A DNA stretch of 64,000 nucleotides. Origin: Ensifer adhaerens (GTDB lineage: Bacteria > Pseudomonadota > Alphaproteobacteria > Rhizobiales > Rhizobiaceae). Made by a program: the position numbers and the translations under genes. Position 1 is the stretch's first letter, and the number at the start of each line of letters is the position of its first letter. The notes under the pieces were generated by a model, which was not told the origin of the DNA, did no database searches, and saw only the letters and a list, made by a program, of their open reading frames with translations. Below, piece by piece: positions 49,463 through 59,800 of the stretch. The stretch spans positions 551,142 to 615,141 of the forward strand of contig NZ_JABEKT010000004.1 of assembly GCF_013283195.1 (NCBI RefSeq), in the 5' to 3' direction.

Positions 49463-52024
49463 ATGGCAGAGTTTCCGCAAAAGGCGAAGGTCGTAATCAT
49501 CGGGCTGGGTGGCATCGTTGGTGCCTCGATCGCGCATCACCTGATCGAGCGCGGCTGGGACGACATCGTCGGCATCGACAAATCCGGCATCCCGACCGAT
49601 ATCGGCTCGACGGCGCACGCGTCGGACTTCTGCTACACCACCAGCCACGATTATCTTTCGGTCTGGACGACGCAGTATTCGATCGATTTCTTCGAGAAGA
49701 TGGGGCACTACGCCCGCATCGGCGGCCTGGAAGTCGTACGCACCGGCGACGATGTCTGGATGGAAGAAATCAAGCGCAAGCTTTCCTCGGCCAAAGCCTT
49801 CGGCACCCGCGCACACTATGTCTCACCGGCTGAAATCAAGGCGATGTTCCCGCTGATCGAGGAAGATCAGGTCATGGGCGGCATGTTCGACCCGGATGCC
49901 GGCCTCGTCATTCCGCGCTCGCAGACGGTTGCCGGCAAGCTGGTCGATGCGGCCGAGAAATCCGGCAAGCTGCAGATCTTCGGCAACACCCCGGCGACGT
50001 CGCTTCTCGTCGAGAATGGCCGCATCAAGGGCGTCGTCACCCATCGCGGCACGATCATGGCCGACCATGTCGTCGTCTGCGCCGGCATCTGGGGCCGCCT
50101 GATCGCCGAAATGGTGGGAGAGGATCTGCCGGTCATGCCGGTCGACCATCCGCTCACCTTCTTCGGCCCGTACAACGAATTCGAAGGCACCGGCAAGGAA
50201 ATCGGCTTTCCGCTTTTGCGCGACCAGGGCAACTCCGCTTACATGCGCGACACCGGCGATCCGAAGACCACCGAAGGCGGCCAGATCGAGTGGGGCTATT
50301 ACGAGACCACCAACCCGCGTCTCTGCCATCCCCGCAACATTCTTGAAAAGCACGAGGCGCGCCTGTCGCCCTCGCAGCGCGACCTCGATATGGAACAGAT
50401 CATCGAGCCGCTCGAGCGCGCCATGGAACTCACACCGATCCTCGGCGAACTCGGCTACAATGAAGGCCATTCCTTCAACGGCCTCTTGCAGGTCTCGGCC
50501 GCCGGCGGCCCGTCCTGCGGCGAGAGCCAGAAAGTGCGCGGCCTCTGGTACTGCGTCGCCATCTGGGTGAAGGACGGCCCCGGCTACGGCAAGCTGATCG
50601 CCGACTGGATGACGGACGGGCGCACCGAGATCGACCATAACTCGATCGACTATTCGCGCTTCTATCCGCACCAGCTCGAGGAAAAGTTCATCGAGGGCCG
50701 CTGCTTCGAGGCGGCGCAGAAGATCTACTATCCGGCTGTGCACACGCGCGAACCCTATGGGACCGGTCGCAACGTCAAGCGCTCGCCCTTCCATGAGCGC
50801 GAGAAGGAACTTGGCGGCTACTTCATGGAACTGGGCGGTTGGGAGCGCGCACACGGCTACGCCGCCAACGAACATCTGCTCGAAAAATACGGCGACCGCG
50901 TTCCCGTGCGCGAGAACGAATGGGACAGCCGCCATTTCTGGCGCGTGTCCAACGCCGAACATCTGGCGATGAGCGAGGATTGCGGCATCGTCAACCTCTC
51001 GCACTTCCACATGGTCGACATCTCAGGGCCCGACCATGTCGCGCTGCTCGAGTGGCTGTGCGCCGCCAAGATCGGCGGCGACGGCAATATCGGCAAGGGC
51101 ATCTACACCCACTTCCTCGATGACGAGGGCATGGTGCGCGCCGACTTCACCGTCTTCCGCATGGAAGACCGCTGCCGTCTCGTGAACGGCGCCGATGCCG
51201 GTCCGCGCGACTTCCAGTACATGCGCCGCGTCGCCGAAGACCGCGGCCTCGATGTCACCATCACCGACGTCTCGGAAAAGTTCATCACCATCGGCATCTG
51301 GGGTCCCAACGCCCGCGAAACCCTGAAGAAGGTGGTTGCCGAGCCCTCGGGCCTTGACCTCGAAAACTTCGCCTTTGCGGCAATCAAGCCGATTGAAATC
51401 GCCGGCAAACCCGTGACCGCCTTCCGCATCTCCTATGTCGGCGAGCAGGGCTGGGAACTGCACATGAAATATGAGGACGGTCTCGCCGTCTGGGACGCAC
51501 TGCGCTCAACCGGCGTCATGGCCTTCGGCGTCGAAACCTATGCAAACTCGCGCCGCATGGAAAAGAGCCTGCGCCTGCAGAATGCCGATCTTCTCACCCA
51601 GTACAACCTCATCGAGGCGGATCTGGCTCGCCCGAAGGTGAAGGACGTGGATTTCCGCGGCAAGGCCAAGCACCTCGAATACAAGGCCCGCGAGCACCAG
51701 CCGGCCATGCTGTGCACGCTCATTCTCACGGAGAACACCGACAAGAATGGCGTGAAGCGCTACCCGGTCGGTAGCCTGCCCGTCATGGACCCGGAAACCG
51801 GCGCGGTGCTGGTCGACGAACTCGGCCGCCGCTCCTACACCACTTCGATCGCCTTCGGGCCCACGATCGGCAAGAACATCGCGCTTGCCTATCTGCCTTG
51901 GTCCCACTGCCAGGTCGGCCGCAAGCTGAACGTCGAATATTTCGCCGAGAGCTACCCCGTCGAAGTTGCCAGCGTCGGCTACAAGCCGCTCTACGACCCG
52001 GAGAACCTGAAGCCGCGGAGCTGA
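49463..52024 (+). CDS. FAD-dependent oxidoreductase / GcvT-type aminomethyltransferase (N-methylglycine dehydrogenase-like)
   Basis: An 853-residue cytosolic enzyme. Residues ~8-380 form a DAO-type FAD domain ('KAKVVIIGLGGIVGASIAHH', 'HASDFCYTTSHDYLS'), and residues ~430-850 form a GcvT/folate domain ('HMVDISGPDHVALLEWL', 'FRISYVGEQGWELHMKYEDG', 'SLRLQNADLLTQYNLIEADL'). This is the layout of dimethylglycine and sarcosine dehydrogenases, which demethylate N-methyl amino acids and pass the methyl group as methylene to THF. The usual 'His' FAD-linkage site is in 'GSTAHASDF'. It is monocistronic. Substrate could be dimethylglycine, sarcosine or a plant betaine. The start ATG has only a weak AGGG upstream. 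Confidence 0.85.
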   Translation: MAEFPQKAKVVIIGLGGIVGASIAHHLIERGWDDIVGIDKSGIPTDIGSTAHASDFCYTTSHDYLSVWTTQYSIDFFEKMGHYARIGGLEVVRTGDDVWMEEIKRKLSSAKAFGTRAHYVSPAEIKAMFPLIEEDQVMGGMFDPDAGLVIPRSQTVAGKLVDAAEKSGKLQIFGNTPATSLLVENGRIKGVVTHRGTIMADHVVVCAGIWGRLIAEMVGEDLPVMPVDHPLTFFGPYNEFEGTGKEIGFPLLRDQGNSAYMRDTGDPKTTEGGQIEWGYYETTNPRLCHPRNILEKHEARLSPSQRDLDMEQIIEPLERAMELTPILGELGYNEGHSFNGLLQVSAAGGPSCGESQKVRGLWYCVAIWVKDGPGYGKLIADWMTDGRTEIDHNSIDYSRFYPHQLEEKFIEGRCFEAAQKIYYPAVHTREPYGTGRNVKRSPFHEREKELGGYFMELGGWERAHGYAANEHLLEKYGDRVPVRENEWDSRHFWRVSNAEHLAMSEDCGIVNLSHFHMVDISGPDHVALLEWLCAAKIGGDGNIGKGIYTHFLDDEGMVRADFTVFRMEDRCRLVNGADAGPRDFQYMRRVAEDRGLDVTITDVSEKFITIGIWGPNARETLKKVVAEPSGLDLENFAFAAIKPIEIAGKPVTAFRISYVGEQGWELHMKYEDGLAVWDALRSTGVMAFGVETYANSRRMEKSLRLQNADLLTQYNLIEADLARPKVKDVDFRGKAKHLEYKAREHQPAMLCTLILTENTDKNGVKRYPVGSLPVMDPETGAVLVDELGRRSYTTSIAFGPTIGKNIALAYLPWSHCQVGRKLNVEYFAESYPVEVASVGYKPLYDPENLKPRS

Positions 52025-52063
52025 TCTTGCGCTGAAGAGACATGCGCGCATACACCGCAAGAC

Positions 52064-52093
52064 AAAGGCTCGCTCACATCCGAGCGGGCCTTT
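52064..52093 (+). terminator. Terminator of the FAD/GcvT gene
   Basis: AAAGGCTCGCTC-ACATC-CGAGCGGGCCTTT forms a stem with one mismatch and an A-rich/T-rich border, 40 bases after the stop. It also faces the convergent aldo/keto reductase gene and may serve both strands. Confidence 0.7.
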
Positions 52094-52207
52094 ATCTATT
52101 TCCAAGGTCACCGCCCGACCTGCGAGAGAGTCAGCGTAGCTGACGAACGATGAGGCCCAACCGGCGCACGCGCGGCGGCAGTGCCTGGATCCGAACCGGA
52201 GCCGTTC

Positions 52208-53137
52208 CTACGGGAGCACATGCCCCGCCGCCCTGAAAAGGTGGTACCAGTCCTCGCGCGACAAGGTGATGTCCGCACCGGGCGCGATGTCGCCGAGACG
52301 CTCCGGGCTGGTCGTGCCCAAGACCACTTGGATCTTTGCGGGATGCCGGGCGATCCAGGCATAGGCGATGGCCGACGGCGATACCCCGTATTTGCTTGCA
52401 AGCTCGATCAGCACGCGATTGAGTTCCGGAAAATTCTTCTCATCACCAACGAATACGCCCCCGAAGAAGCCCTGCTGGAACGGCGACCAAGCTTGGAGGG
52501 TCATCCGATTGATGCGGGAGTAGGCAATGACCTCTCCGTCGCGGTCGATCGACTGCTCCAAACCGGCCATATTCGCAGCAAGACCGAAGGCGATGGAGGG
52601 GGCATGCGCGATACTGAGCTGGATTTGATTGGCGACAAGCGGCTGGTTCACGGCGGTCTTCAGAAGGTCGATCTGCAGCGGTGTGTGGTTCGATACACCG
52701 AAATGCCGCACCTTGCCTGAAGCGTGCAGATGGTTGAAAGCCTCGGCGACTTCCTCCGGCTCCACCAGTGTATCCGGCCGATGCAGCAGAAGGAGATCCA
52801 GATAGTCGGTTTTCAGGGCTGCAAGAGAACGGTCGACGGCCCGGAGGATATGTTCCTTGGAGAAATCAAAAAAGCCCGGACGAATGCCGCACTTGCTCTG
52901 TATCACGATCGCGCCCCGCTCGCTCGCGCTCAGCCGTAGGGCTGCACCAAAGCGACGCTCGCACTCATGCGCTTCGCCACCGTAGATATCGGCGTGGTCG
53001 AAGACGTTGATGCCGACATCACGCGCCCTACTGAACAGCTGACGAATGGCGTCGTCGCTCAGATCGGCGATACGCATCAGGCCCAGGACTGCGGACGAAA
53101 CAGCCAAATCGGTCGTTCCCAGTTTGAATTTCTGCAT
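52208..53137 (-). CDS. Aldo/keto reductase
   Basis: A 309-residue TIM-barrel AKR like E. coli YdhF. The catalytic tetrad is visible as Asp in 'INVFDHADIYGG' with Tyr, Lys in 'IVIQSKCGIRPG' and His in 'DLLLLHRPDTLVEPEEVAEA'. The NADPH-binding end is 'VVLGTTSPERLGDI'. It reduces aldehydes or ketones; substrate unknown. It stands alone, convergent with the FAD/GcvT gene and upstream of the defence island. Confidence 0.9.
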   Translation of the reverse strand: MQKFKLGTTDLAVSSAVLGLMRIADLSDDAIRQLFSRARDVGINVFDHADIYGGEAHECERRFGAALRLSASERGAIVIQSKCGIRPGFFDFSKEHILRAVDRSLAALKTDYLDLLLLHRPDTLVEPEEVAEAFNHLHASGKVRHFGVSNHTPLQIDLLKTAVNQPLVANQIQLSIAHAPSIAFGLAANMAGLEQSIDRDGEVIAYSRINRMTLQAWSPFQQGFFGGVFVGDEKNFPELNRVLIELASKYGVSPSAIAYAWIARHPAKIQVVLGTTSPERLGDIAPGADITLSREDWYHLFRAAGHVLP

Positions 53138-53411
53138 CGGGGGTCACTCACTCTGTCAATATCGTTGCGGAAGGGTAGCCTGGCACCGGCACGACCGACT
53201 ACCGCTGGAACCTGCTGTCGGAGCGGCAAGCTGTAGCAGCATGGAGGAGCAAGGCAAATGCCGGCGATGGAAATGCGCGGCAACAGGTTTGTCTTTTCCG
53301 TGATGCACTCGCCAATCGCCTTGACCGCGGCTCGTCTTTCGGTCTCCGGACCTTTCGGAAGCACTGGGCGTAATTTGTGCTGTGATTTTGCGTGGCTGCG
53401 GGCCGATTAGA

Positions 53412-53450
53412 GCTCAGAACGCCAAAAGCCCGCCGGTTTTCACCTAGCGG
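53412..53450. terminator. Intrinsic terminator at the island border
   Basis: AAAAGCCCGC and GCGGGCTTTT form a perfect 10-bp stem with a 13-base loop, followed by TTTTG on the plus strand and preceded by an A-run for the minus strand. It lies where a minus-strand tRNA would have its terminator. Confidence 0.65.
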
Positions 53451-53464
53451 GCTTTTGTTTGATT

Positions 53465-53477
53465 TGGTTGCGGGGGC
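53465..53477 (-). other. tRNA-3'-end-like sequence, candidate attachment site
   Basis: On the minus strand this reads GCCCCCGCAACCA, which has the form of a tRNA acceptor end with encoded CCA. The rest of a tRNA (T-arm, anticodon arm) is not found to its right, so it may be the short attachment-site copy left by an integrated element. No second copy is visible elsewhere in the window, so the other end, or the intact tRNA, would lie outside or be lost. Confidence 0.4.
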
Positions 53478-53583
53478 CTGAGCACACCGAGACTTGTATA
53501 TTCTAATGCGAAGCTGCTTGGGGCGAAGCAGAATTCGCGGAAATGGGCCCGATGACCGTCCAAACCTTCAACGAACGGGCGAT

Positions 53584-55344
53584 CTACGGACGGGTTAGCG
53601 ATGAAACCAGCCAGTCAAGTTCCGTGCGAGCGGACGAGAGTAAGCTCGCGTAGGAATTGACGGTCGTCATGTCAGTCCCGTATCTCTTGTCCATAGAGGC
53701 TGCGGAACCCTTGCCGATCATCAAGATCCTCAACGGGCTGCTTGAAGTGATGGTCCCTGACAGGTCATCACGATATTGCTCAGCTTGAGCGATGTCTTCC
53801 CGAGAAATCGGATGGTTGGGGCGCTTAAACTCAATGAGCAGATAGCTGTCAGCAAGATCCTGCGACAACAGAAGATCAGGCCGTTTCGAGGCCCGCTCGC
53901 CCGTAAATTTCTTATCACTATAGTTCGCGATGACCCGTTTCAGTGTGATGTTCGATGACATCAGAGCGTATTGGCGGCCAAGAAGCCACAAATTCGTCTC
54001 GAAGGCCTTATGGACGTCTTTTTCGAGGGTCGCTTCGTTGTCGATAAGCTCCTGGAGGTAGTCCAGAAATCTCATCCGTCTGGTCGCTTGAGCAGCGATC
54101 CCAGAGAGCTCAACCATACCAAAATCTTCGAGCGCCGCTGCAAAGGAACTGACATCTGTCCGGTCGGTGGCATTTATCCGCTCGAAGACGGCCCAGTAGG
54201 CGTCATGCTCCATGGCGTCGAGCGCGACCTCTGCTATCGTCGCAATGCGGTCTTCGCTTTCCCGATAGAATCGCTGCAGGATCCGGTGGAGGGCTTCCTC
54301 AGCGTAGCGTCGGCGGTGTTCTGGGAGGTCTTTCAGCCTAGCGTCCAACTGCTTCTTCAATCGAGCTAGCTGAAGGCTCATATCGCGAGAGTGGCTCTCC
54401 CTAAGCCCTTCTTTGACGATCGATTTCACGTAGGATTGGATTTCTTGGAACGCCTTGCTGTTCTCGACCACCCCGCCCCAATCGGCAGTTACGAAATGGT
54501 CGTTACCCTCGAGCTCCACCTCTCCGTAGACTCGTTTCGAAAGCTTGAAGGGAATTTCCTCGTCGTCATCTAGGCCGAACATCATCGGCTTCCCGACGAC
54601 CTTCCCGTCCACCTTCAGCACTATACCAGGTAATTTTGGTGCTTTCTTGCCGTCTGCAATCGTAAACCTCAATCGAACTGAGCCGCTCTCTGTAAGGGTC
54701 GTCTCGACTTCCCTTAATACGCCCGGAACATCGTCGACCGACAACTGCGCCTCATTTACGAATACCTTGAAGGCATCCTCCCGGCCGTATTCGTGCACGA
54801 GGACTTCTCGAAAACGATCAGGCGTAGGGAAATTCAATCGGCTATCAAGACCGGACAGGATGATTGTCGTGCCTACATGAGCTTCGCCTGCATCCTCCTC
54901 GATGAATGGTAGAGGCACAGATTCCAGGTCATTCTCATTCTCGGCCAGGACGAGTTTGTCGATCGTCAGGCTGCATTTCCGACCTCGGGCGACCGCTGAA
55001 ACATCCATCCGGCTTGCCAATGACAGGCCAGCAAACTTACCGATGCCCTTTCGACCCTTAACCTTCCGCTTGAGTAGAGGGGTCCGTTCGCCTGTGCGTG
55101 CCCGCTTATCGCTGGCGATGTTCAAGTATTCGTTCCTCATTTCCAGAGATGTCATTCCCGAGCCGTCGTCGCAGACGATAATCGGATCAGACGACAAAGG
55201 CGTCGGCAATGTGATCCAGACATTTTTGGCGTCAGCGTCCCATGCGTTGTCGACCAGCTCCTTCAAGGCTGCTTCGCTCGATCGATAGGCTTCACCCAGC
55301 AGTCTTGTCAGTCGTGTGTTAACCGAAAAATGCACGTCATCCAT
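53584..55344 (-). CDS. GHKL (HSP90/MutL-type) ATPase with C-terminal PD-(D/E)xK-like nuclease domain
   Basis: A 586-residue protein. The N-terminal ~200 residues carry the GHKL ATP site: E29/D32/N33 in 'LKELVDNAWDADA', 'CDDGSGM' around D60-G63, and G100-G102 in 'GRKGIGKFAGLSLA'. A helical middle (~300-430) may be a coiled coil. The C-terminal ~130 residues contain 'NLWLLGRQYALM' and then R488-P-D490, followed by E505-F-K507 in 'YLLIEFKRPNHP', a D-x14-ExK nuclease arrangement like Shedu/DUF4263. It has no partner gene on its strand. Together with its location beside Hachiman this suggests an anti-phage role, ATP-gated DNA cleavage. Codon use and GC are lower than in the core genome. Confidence 0.78.
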   Translation of the reverse strand: MDDVHFSVNTRLTRLLGEAYRSSEAALKELVDNAWDADAKNVWITLPTPLSSDPIIVCDDGSGMTSLEMRNEYLNIASDKRARTGERTPLLKRKVKGRKGIGKFAGLSLASRMDVSAVARGRKCSLTIDKLVLAENENDLESVPLPFIEEDAGEAHVGTTIILSGLDSRLNFPTPDRFREVLVHEYGREDAFKVFVNEAQLSVDDVPGVLREVETTLTESGSVRLRFTIADGKKAPKLPGIVLKVDGKVVGKPMMFGLDDDEEIPFKLSKRVYGEVELEGNDHFVTADWGGVVENSKAFQEIQSYVKSIVKEGLRESHSRDMSLQLARLKKQLDARLKDLPEHRRRYAEEALHRILQRFYRESEDRIATIAEVALDAMEHDAYWAVFERINATDRTDVSSFAAALEDFGMVELSGIAAQATRRMRFLDYLQELIDNEATLEKDVHKAFETNLWLLGRQYALMSSNITLKRVIANYSDKKFTGERASKRPDLLLSQDLADSYLLIEFKRPNHPISREDIAQAEQYRDDLSGTITSSSPLRILMIGKGSAASMDKRYGTDMTTVNSYASLLSSARTELDWLVSSLTRP

Positions 55345-55679
55345 AAAACGCGTTCCTCAACCCGTACGTAAACCAGAGGTAGCAGAAGAAATAAGTCTCT
55401 GATACCTTCGTCGATACGCCCCACAGGAAACAACGCGACGCGACTAAAGCCACGCAAGTAAATTGGCCCTGACGTCGACCGTTATCTGAAACTGGACTCG
55501 GCATCCTGTTTCTGCTGGACGACCATGGCGCCTGTCCGCACCTCCTGACCTGTTACGACGGTGCTGATCTTATCTTTGTCCAGATCGCAGACTTATGGAT
55601 TGCTGTCGATCACGAGATCTAAAACGCCCGATCAGACAACGGAAGCCGAAGTTCAAGTAGATAAAACGAGATACGCTAG
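55345..55679. other. Gene-free stretch in the island
   Basis: About 335 bases upstream of the GHKL gene with no gene on either strand. It presumably holds the GHKL promoter; composition is mixed and frames are broken in all six directions. Confidence 0.4.
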
Positions 55680-55800
55680 CTAGATTTCTTTGACGAAGTG
55701 GTTGCTTATCGATTCGAAAACACGCTGTAGTAGGGCAAGACTAACATTAGCTCGATACGATCCATAGATTTGCGTCTCGTTGATGACCTCGTCGACTTCG
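55680..55800 (-). pseudogene. C-terminal remnant of a deleted minus-strand gene
   Basis: Ending at a stop at 55680, the minus strand encodes a natural-looking protein tail: '[20 protein letters not shown]' followed by 'LALLQRVFESISNHFVKEI'. Its low-GC codons differ from the neighbouring sequence. Further upstream the frame runs into the antisense of an Mrr-like fragment, so everything before about 55800 has been lost. The parent family is not recognised. Confidence 0.5.
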
Positions 55801-56097
55801 TTCAAGGCCAAGTGGCACGGACAGCCAATCGGGGTCGCCGAGCTGCACACCTTCCACGGCAAGATCGAGCAGAAGGCGGCTTGGACGCGCGGCCTTTTCG
55901 TCAGCAACAGCGGATTCACCGATGACGGCCTTGTGGCCTTCGGACGCGGCAACCGCGTCATCTGCATGGACGGTCTCGACCTCTACGAGATGCTGGAGCG
56001 AGATTTGCCGCTCACACACGTTCTCGAACTCAAGGTTCGCCGGGCTGCGGAAACCGGCTCCGCCTTTGTTCGCGTCCGCGATCTCTTTTCTCGGTGA
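55795..56097 (+). pseudogene. C-terminal remnant of an Mrr-like restriction endonuclease
   Basis: About 100 codons end at 56097: '[20 protein letters not shown]', '[20 protein letters not shown]' and '[20 protein letters not shown]'. This is the C-terminal half of an Mrr-type endonuclease domain, with the catalytic xAK strand and the QK helix. The N-terminal half is missing, as the frame is blocked by a stop near 55765. It overlaps the start region of hamA, so its tail is now Hachiman leader sequence. Confidence 0.6.
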
Positions 56098-56111
56098 CCG
56101 GGAGGAAGGGT

Positions 56112-56891
56112 ATGACGCAGTTTAATGATTGGTGCCTTTCGGTGGACGAGCCCGTCGGTAACCACGTCCGTCGGGTGATGACCGGACAGGCCGCGAGCCT
56201 TGCTACGGGGATCCAGGCGACGGCGGCCATTGTGCCGGGGCACTATGCGTCGGAAGAATCGGTTGCCAGGGCGCTCAACCGACTCGGCAAGCCGGCCGCC
56301 GCCGCGCTCATCGAGGGCAAGCTGCCGACAACGAAGAATATCCGTTCCGGCGATCTCGGCGAAATCTACGCGACGGAGTGGATCGACGCACACAGCGGTG
56401 GATATCGCGCGCCGATCAAACGCTTGCGCTGGAAGGATCATCGGAACATGGCGATGCGCGGGGATGACGTTATCGGCATCCTTCAAGATGCCGCCAGCCA
56501 ACGCTTGCTCTTTCTTAAAACCGAAGCGAAGAGCCGCGTGGCGCTGACCGGTCAGGTTCTCACCGACGCGCGCGCGGGCCTGGACAAGGATGGCGGGCTG
56601 CCATCCGCTCACGCGCTGTCCTTCATCTCGGCACGCCTGCTGGAACTGGACAATTTGCCGCTCGCCGACGCGATTGACGATGCGCTGCTCAAGCACGGCA
56701 TTCCCGTGCAAAATGTCAAGCACCTGCTTTTCACGTTTTCCGGCAATGCGCCGGACGCCCTGCTAACCGCTTCGCTGCAAGCCTACCCTGGACCTATCAA
56801 CCAATGGGGTGTCGGCCTACGAGTGGAGGGACACGCCGCCTTCATCGGCGCGGTCTATGATCGAGTGATCGCCGATGCCAACAACACCTGA
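56112..56891 (+). CDS. hamA: Hachiman defence effector HamA (DUF1837 nuclease)
   Basis: A 259-residue DUF1837 protein. The nuclease core is visible as E84 in 'RSGDLGEIYATEW', D119 in 'MRGDDVIGIL' and E138-x-K140 in 'LKTEAKSRVAL', a PD-(D/E)xK arrangement. In characterised Hachiman systems HamA is a DNase held inactive by HamB and released on DNA damage by phage, causing genome clearance. The ATG at 56112 has GGAGGAAGGG upstream. It overlaps hamB by 17 bases. Length and motif order are complete, so the protein looks functional. Confidence 0.88.
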   Translation: MTQFNDWCLSVDEPVGNHVRRVMTGQAASLATGIQATAAIVPGHYASEESVARALNRLGKPAAAALIEGKLPTTKNIRSGDLGEIYATEWIDAHSGGYRAPIKRLRWKDHRNMAMRGDDVIGILQDAASQRLLFLKTEAKSRVALTGQVLTDARAGLDKDGGLPSAHALSFISARLLELDNLPLADAIDDALLKHGIPVQNVKHLLFTFSGNAPDALLTASLQAYPGPINQWGVGLRVEGHAAFIGAVYDRVIADANNT

Positions 56892-59800
56892 AGCAATCGC
56901 GGCGGACATTGCCGAAGCGGCTACTGCTGGCTTCCGCGGCCGTCTCATCGCACGCGGTCAGGCGCGAGCGATCATCTGGCGGGACGGCGCGCTTCCGCCG
57001 GACGCACCGGCCTTTGCGCCGCAACTTAGCTACGACTTGCATTCGCATGGGTATGGTCTTCTCGGGCTCGGCCTTCGCCTTCGTGAGCTCGGCGGCGATG
57101 CAGCACAGGCGCGCACCGCCTTCGAACAGGCTGCTACGGCCCTCGAGGCGGTGATCGCCAAAGGAGACCGCCTTGAGGCCGATCGCGACTTCCATTTCGT
57201 CATGGCGGCGGCGAGCTATCATCTCGCCCATCTCTCGGCCCGCGCCTACTCGCTGCTCGCGATCGTCGAAGCCGACGAGAATTTCGCGCCTATCGAACAG
57301 GCACTTGCCCTGCTGATGCGACGAAACTTCAGCACGCTTCGCAGCAGCGTTCTCGACTATCGGGCGTCCGGCGAAGGCAGTGATGCCCGAATTACTGCCG
57401 GCATTCAGGCCAACCTCGACCAGGCCGAGGCGGCGGGCAACCCCGCGGACGGCAACGATTTCCTCTTCGATGGTCTCGACACCGCGCTGACCGACGCATT
57501 TATGGCGGCCATGTCGCTGTTCCTCCTCGCATTGGAACGCGGTGAGCGGCCGCTGCTCGATCAGGCGCTGGAGCGGCTGCGCACGAGCCTTTCCATTTGC
57601 AGTGAGATGAACATGCTACCGCAATGGTGGGCACATCGCATCGCGCTCCACCTCCTGTCGGATCTCTGGTCGAGTACCTTCCACGAAAAGGTGCCGCTCC
57701 AACCAGCCGGTGGCGAGGCGGCCGATTGGCCTCGACTACGTGAGCTGTTCATCGCCCTGCTGCAACGGCGGCCGAGAGCTGAGGTCGACCTGTGGCCGTC
57801 GCAGATCGAAGCGGCCACCCGCGCGATCGACCAGTCCGACGATCTCGTGGTTTCGCTGCCCACCAGCGCGGGCAAGACCCGTATTGCCGAGCTTAGCATC
57901 CTGCGCTGCCTGGCCGGCGGCAAGCGCGTGGTCTTCGTCACGCCGCTTCGCGCGCTGTCGGCACAGACTGAAACGACACTACAGAGGACCTTTGGTCCGC
58001 TCGGCAAGACTATCTCGGCGCTCTATGGCAGCATCGGGGTAAGCGGCTTCGACGAGGATGCGATCCGTGAACGGAATATTGTTGTGGCGACGCCGGAGAA
58101 GCTCGATTTCGCATTGCGCAACGATCCGTCTCTTCTCGATGACGTCGGCCTGCTGGTTTTCGACGAAGGCCATATGATCGGACTCAATGAGCGTGAAGTG
58201 CGCTACGAGGTGCAAATCCAGCGACTGCTTCGGCGCGCGGACGCGCATACACGGCGGATTGTGTGTCTGTCGGCCATATTGCCTGACGGAGACCAACTCG
58301 ACGACTTCGCCGGCTGGCTGCGGCGCGATCATCCGGGTGGCGTGATCAAGCACGACTGGCGACCGACCCGGCTGCGCTTCGGTGAGGTTGTATGGACGTC
58401 GCCAAATGCGCGGTTGAACCTTCGCGTCGGCGACGAGCGGCCTTGGGTCCAGCGGTTCCTCACGGGAACGGCGCCGCCCAACTGGGTGCCGCCAAAGCGT
58501 CAGAGAACGCGGCTCTTCCCCGACGATCAGCGCGAGCTCTGCCTGGCAACAGCCTGGCGGCTGATCGAGGATGGGCAGACCGTCCTGATCTTTTGCCCGG
58601 TCCGGCGAAGCGTCGAGCCATTCGCCGACGTAATCGTTGACCTTCATGAGCGTGGGGCGCTGCGGACGCTGCTCGAAGCTGATCCCGCGGTCCTCCGCAC
58701 CGCAATCGCGCTTGGCGAGGAATGGCTGGGCCCGAACAGCGCAATCCTGAAATGCCTGCGCCTGGGCGTCGCGTTGCATCACGGCGCCCTTCCGACGGCC
58801 TACCGCAAAGAAGTGGAGCGCCTGCTGCGCGACGGTGTTCTCAAGGTGACGATCTCCTCGCCAACCTTGGCACAGGGCCTCAATCTGTCGGCCACGGCCG
58901 TCATCATGCATTCTCTCCACCGCAGTGGGGAGAGGATCGACATCTCTGAGTTCAAGAATGTCATCGGCCGCGCCGGCCGCGCGTACGTCGACGTCGAAGG
59001 CATGGTCCTTTTTCCGATGTTCGACGATATTGGGAAGAAGCGGCGCAATTGGGAAGCTCTCATCAGCGATCTTGGCGCGCGAAACATGGAAAGCGGGCTG
59101 GTGCTTCTCGTCTGGACGCTTCTGTCTCGTATGCACGCACGAATTGGCGGCGATCTGAATCAGGTCGTCGACTACGTCGCCAACAATGCCGCCGCCTGGA
59201 CGTTTCCCGAGATCGCACACGAAAAGCCCGACGACCGCGAGCGTGCACTCGCCCATTGGGAGCGGCATGTCGCTACGCTCGACACGGCGATCCTCAGCCT
59301 CATCGGCGAAAATGATATCCCTGACGGCGGCATCGAGGCCGCACTGGACGACATCCTGCAATCGTCCCTTTGGCACCGTCGCTTGCTACGTCAATACAAG
59401 CAGGTGCAGCAGGCTCTGAAGGCGGGCATTGTGTCCCGCAGCCGCCTTATCTGGAGTCAGTCGACAGCAGCGCGCCGTCGAGGTTACTTCCTGGCGGGGG
59501 TTGGGCTGACGACTGGGCATGCGTTGGACGCCATAGCGGAAGATGCCAACCTCCTCCTCATCCAGGCCAACGCTGGGATACTGGAAGGCGATGACGAGGC
59601 GACAATTGCGGCGATCACGGGTTTGGCTGAGCGCGTCTTCGCATTTTATCCCTTCACCCCTGATCCCTGGCCGGTGAACTGGCGCGATATTCTGCGCACC
59701 TGGCTCCTCGGCCAACCTCTTGCCGGCATCGCCGCCGGTCAGGAGTCCGAAACACTGCAGTTCATCGAGGGGGGCCTAGTCTATCGCCTTCCGTGGGCAA

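Larger units (their letters stand above)
53138..53583. other. Gene-free border between core and defence island
   Basis: About 445 bases without a gene. It contains a terminator (53412-53445) and, 19 bases later, TGGTTGCGGGGGC, which equals the minus-strand 3' end of a CCA-bearing tRNA. Base composition drops in GC after this point. Confidence 0.5.

Noticed and set aside
57979..59376. 465-codon open frame antisense to hamB
   Set aside because: Entirely inside the helicase gene on the other strand; no independent features.
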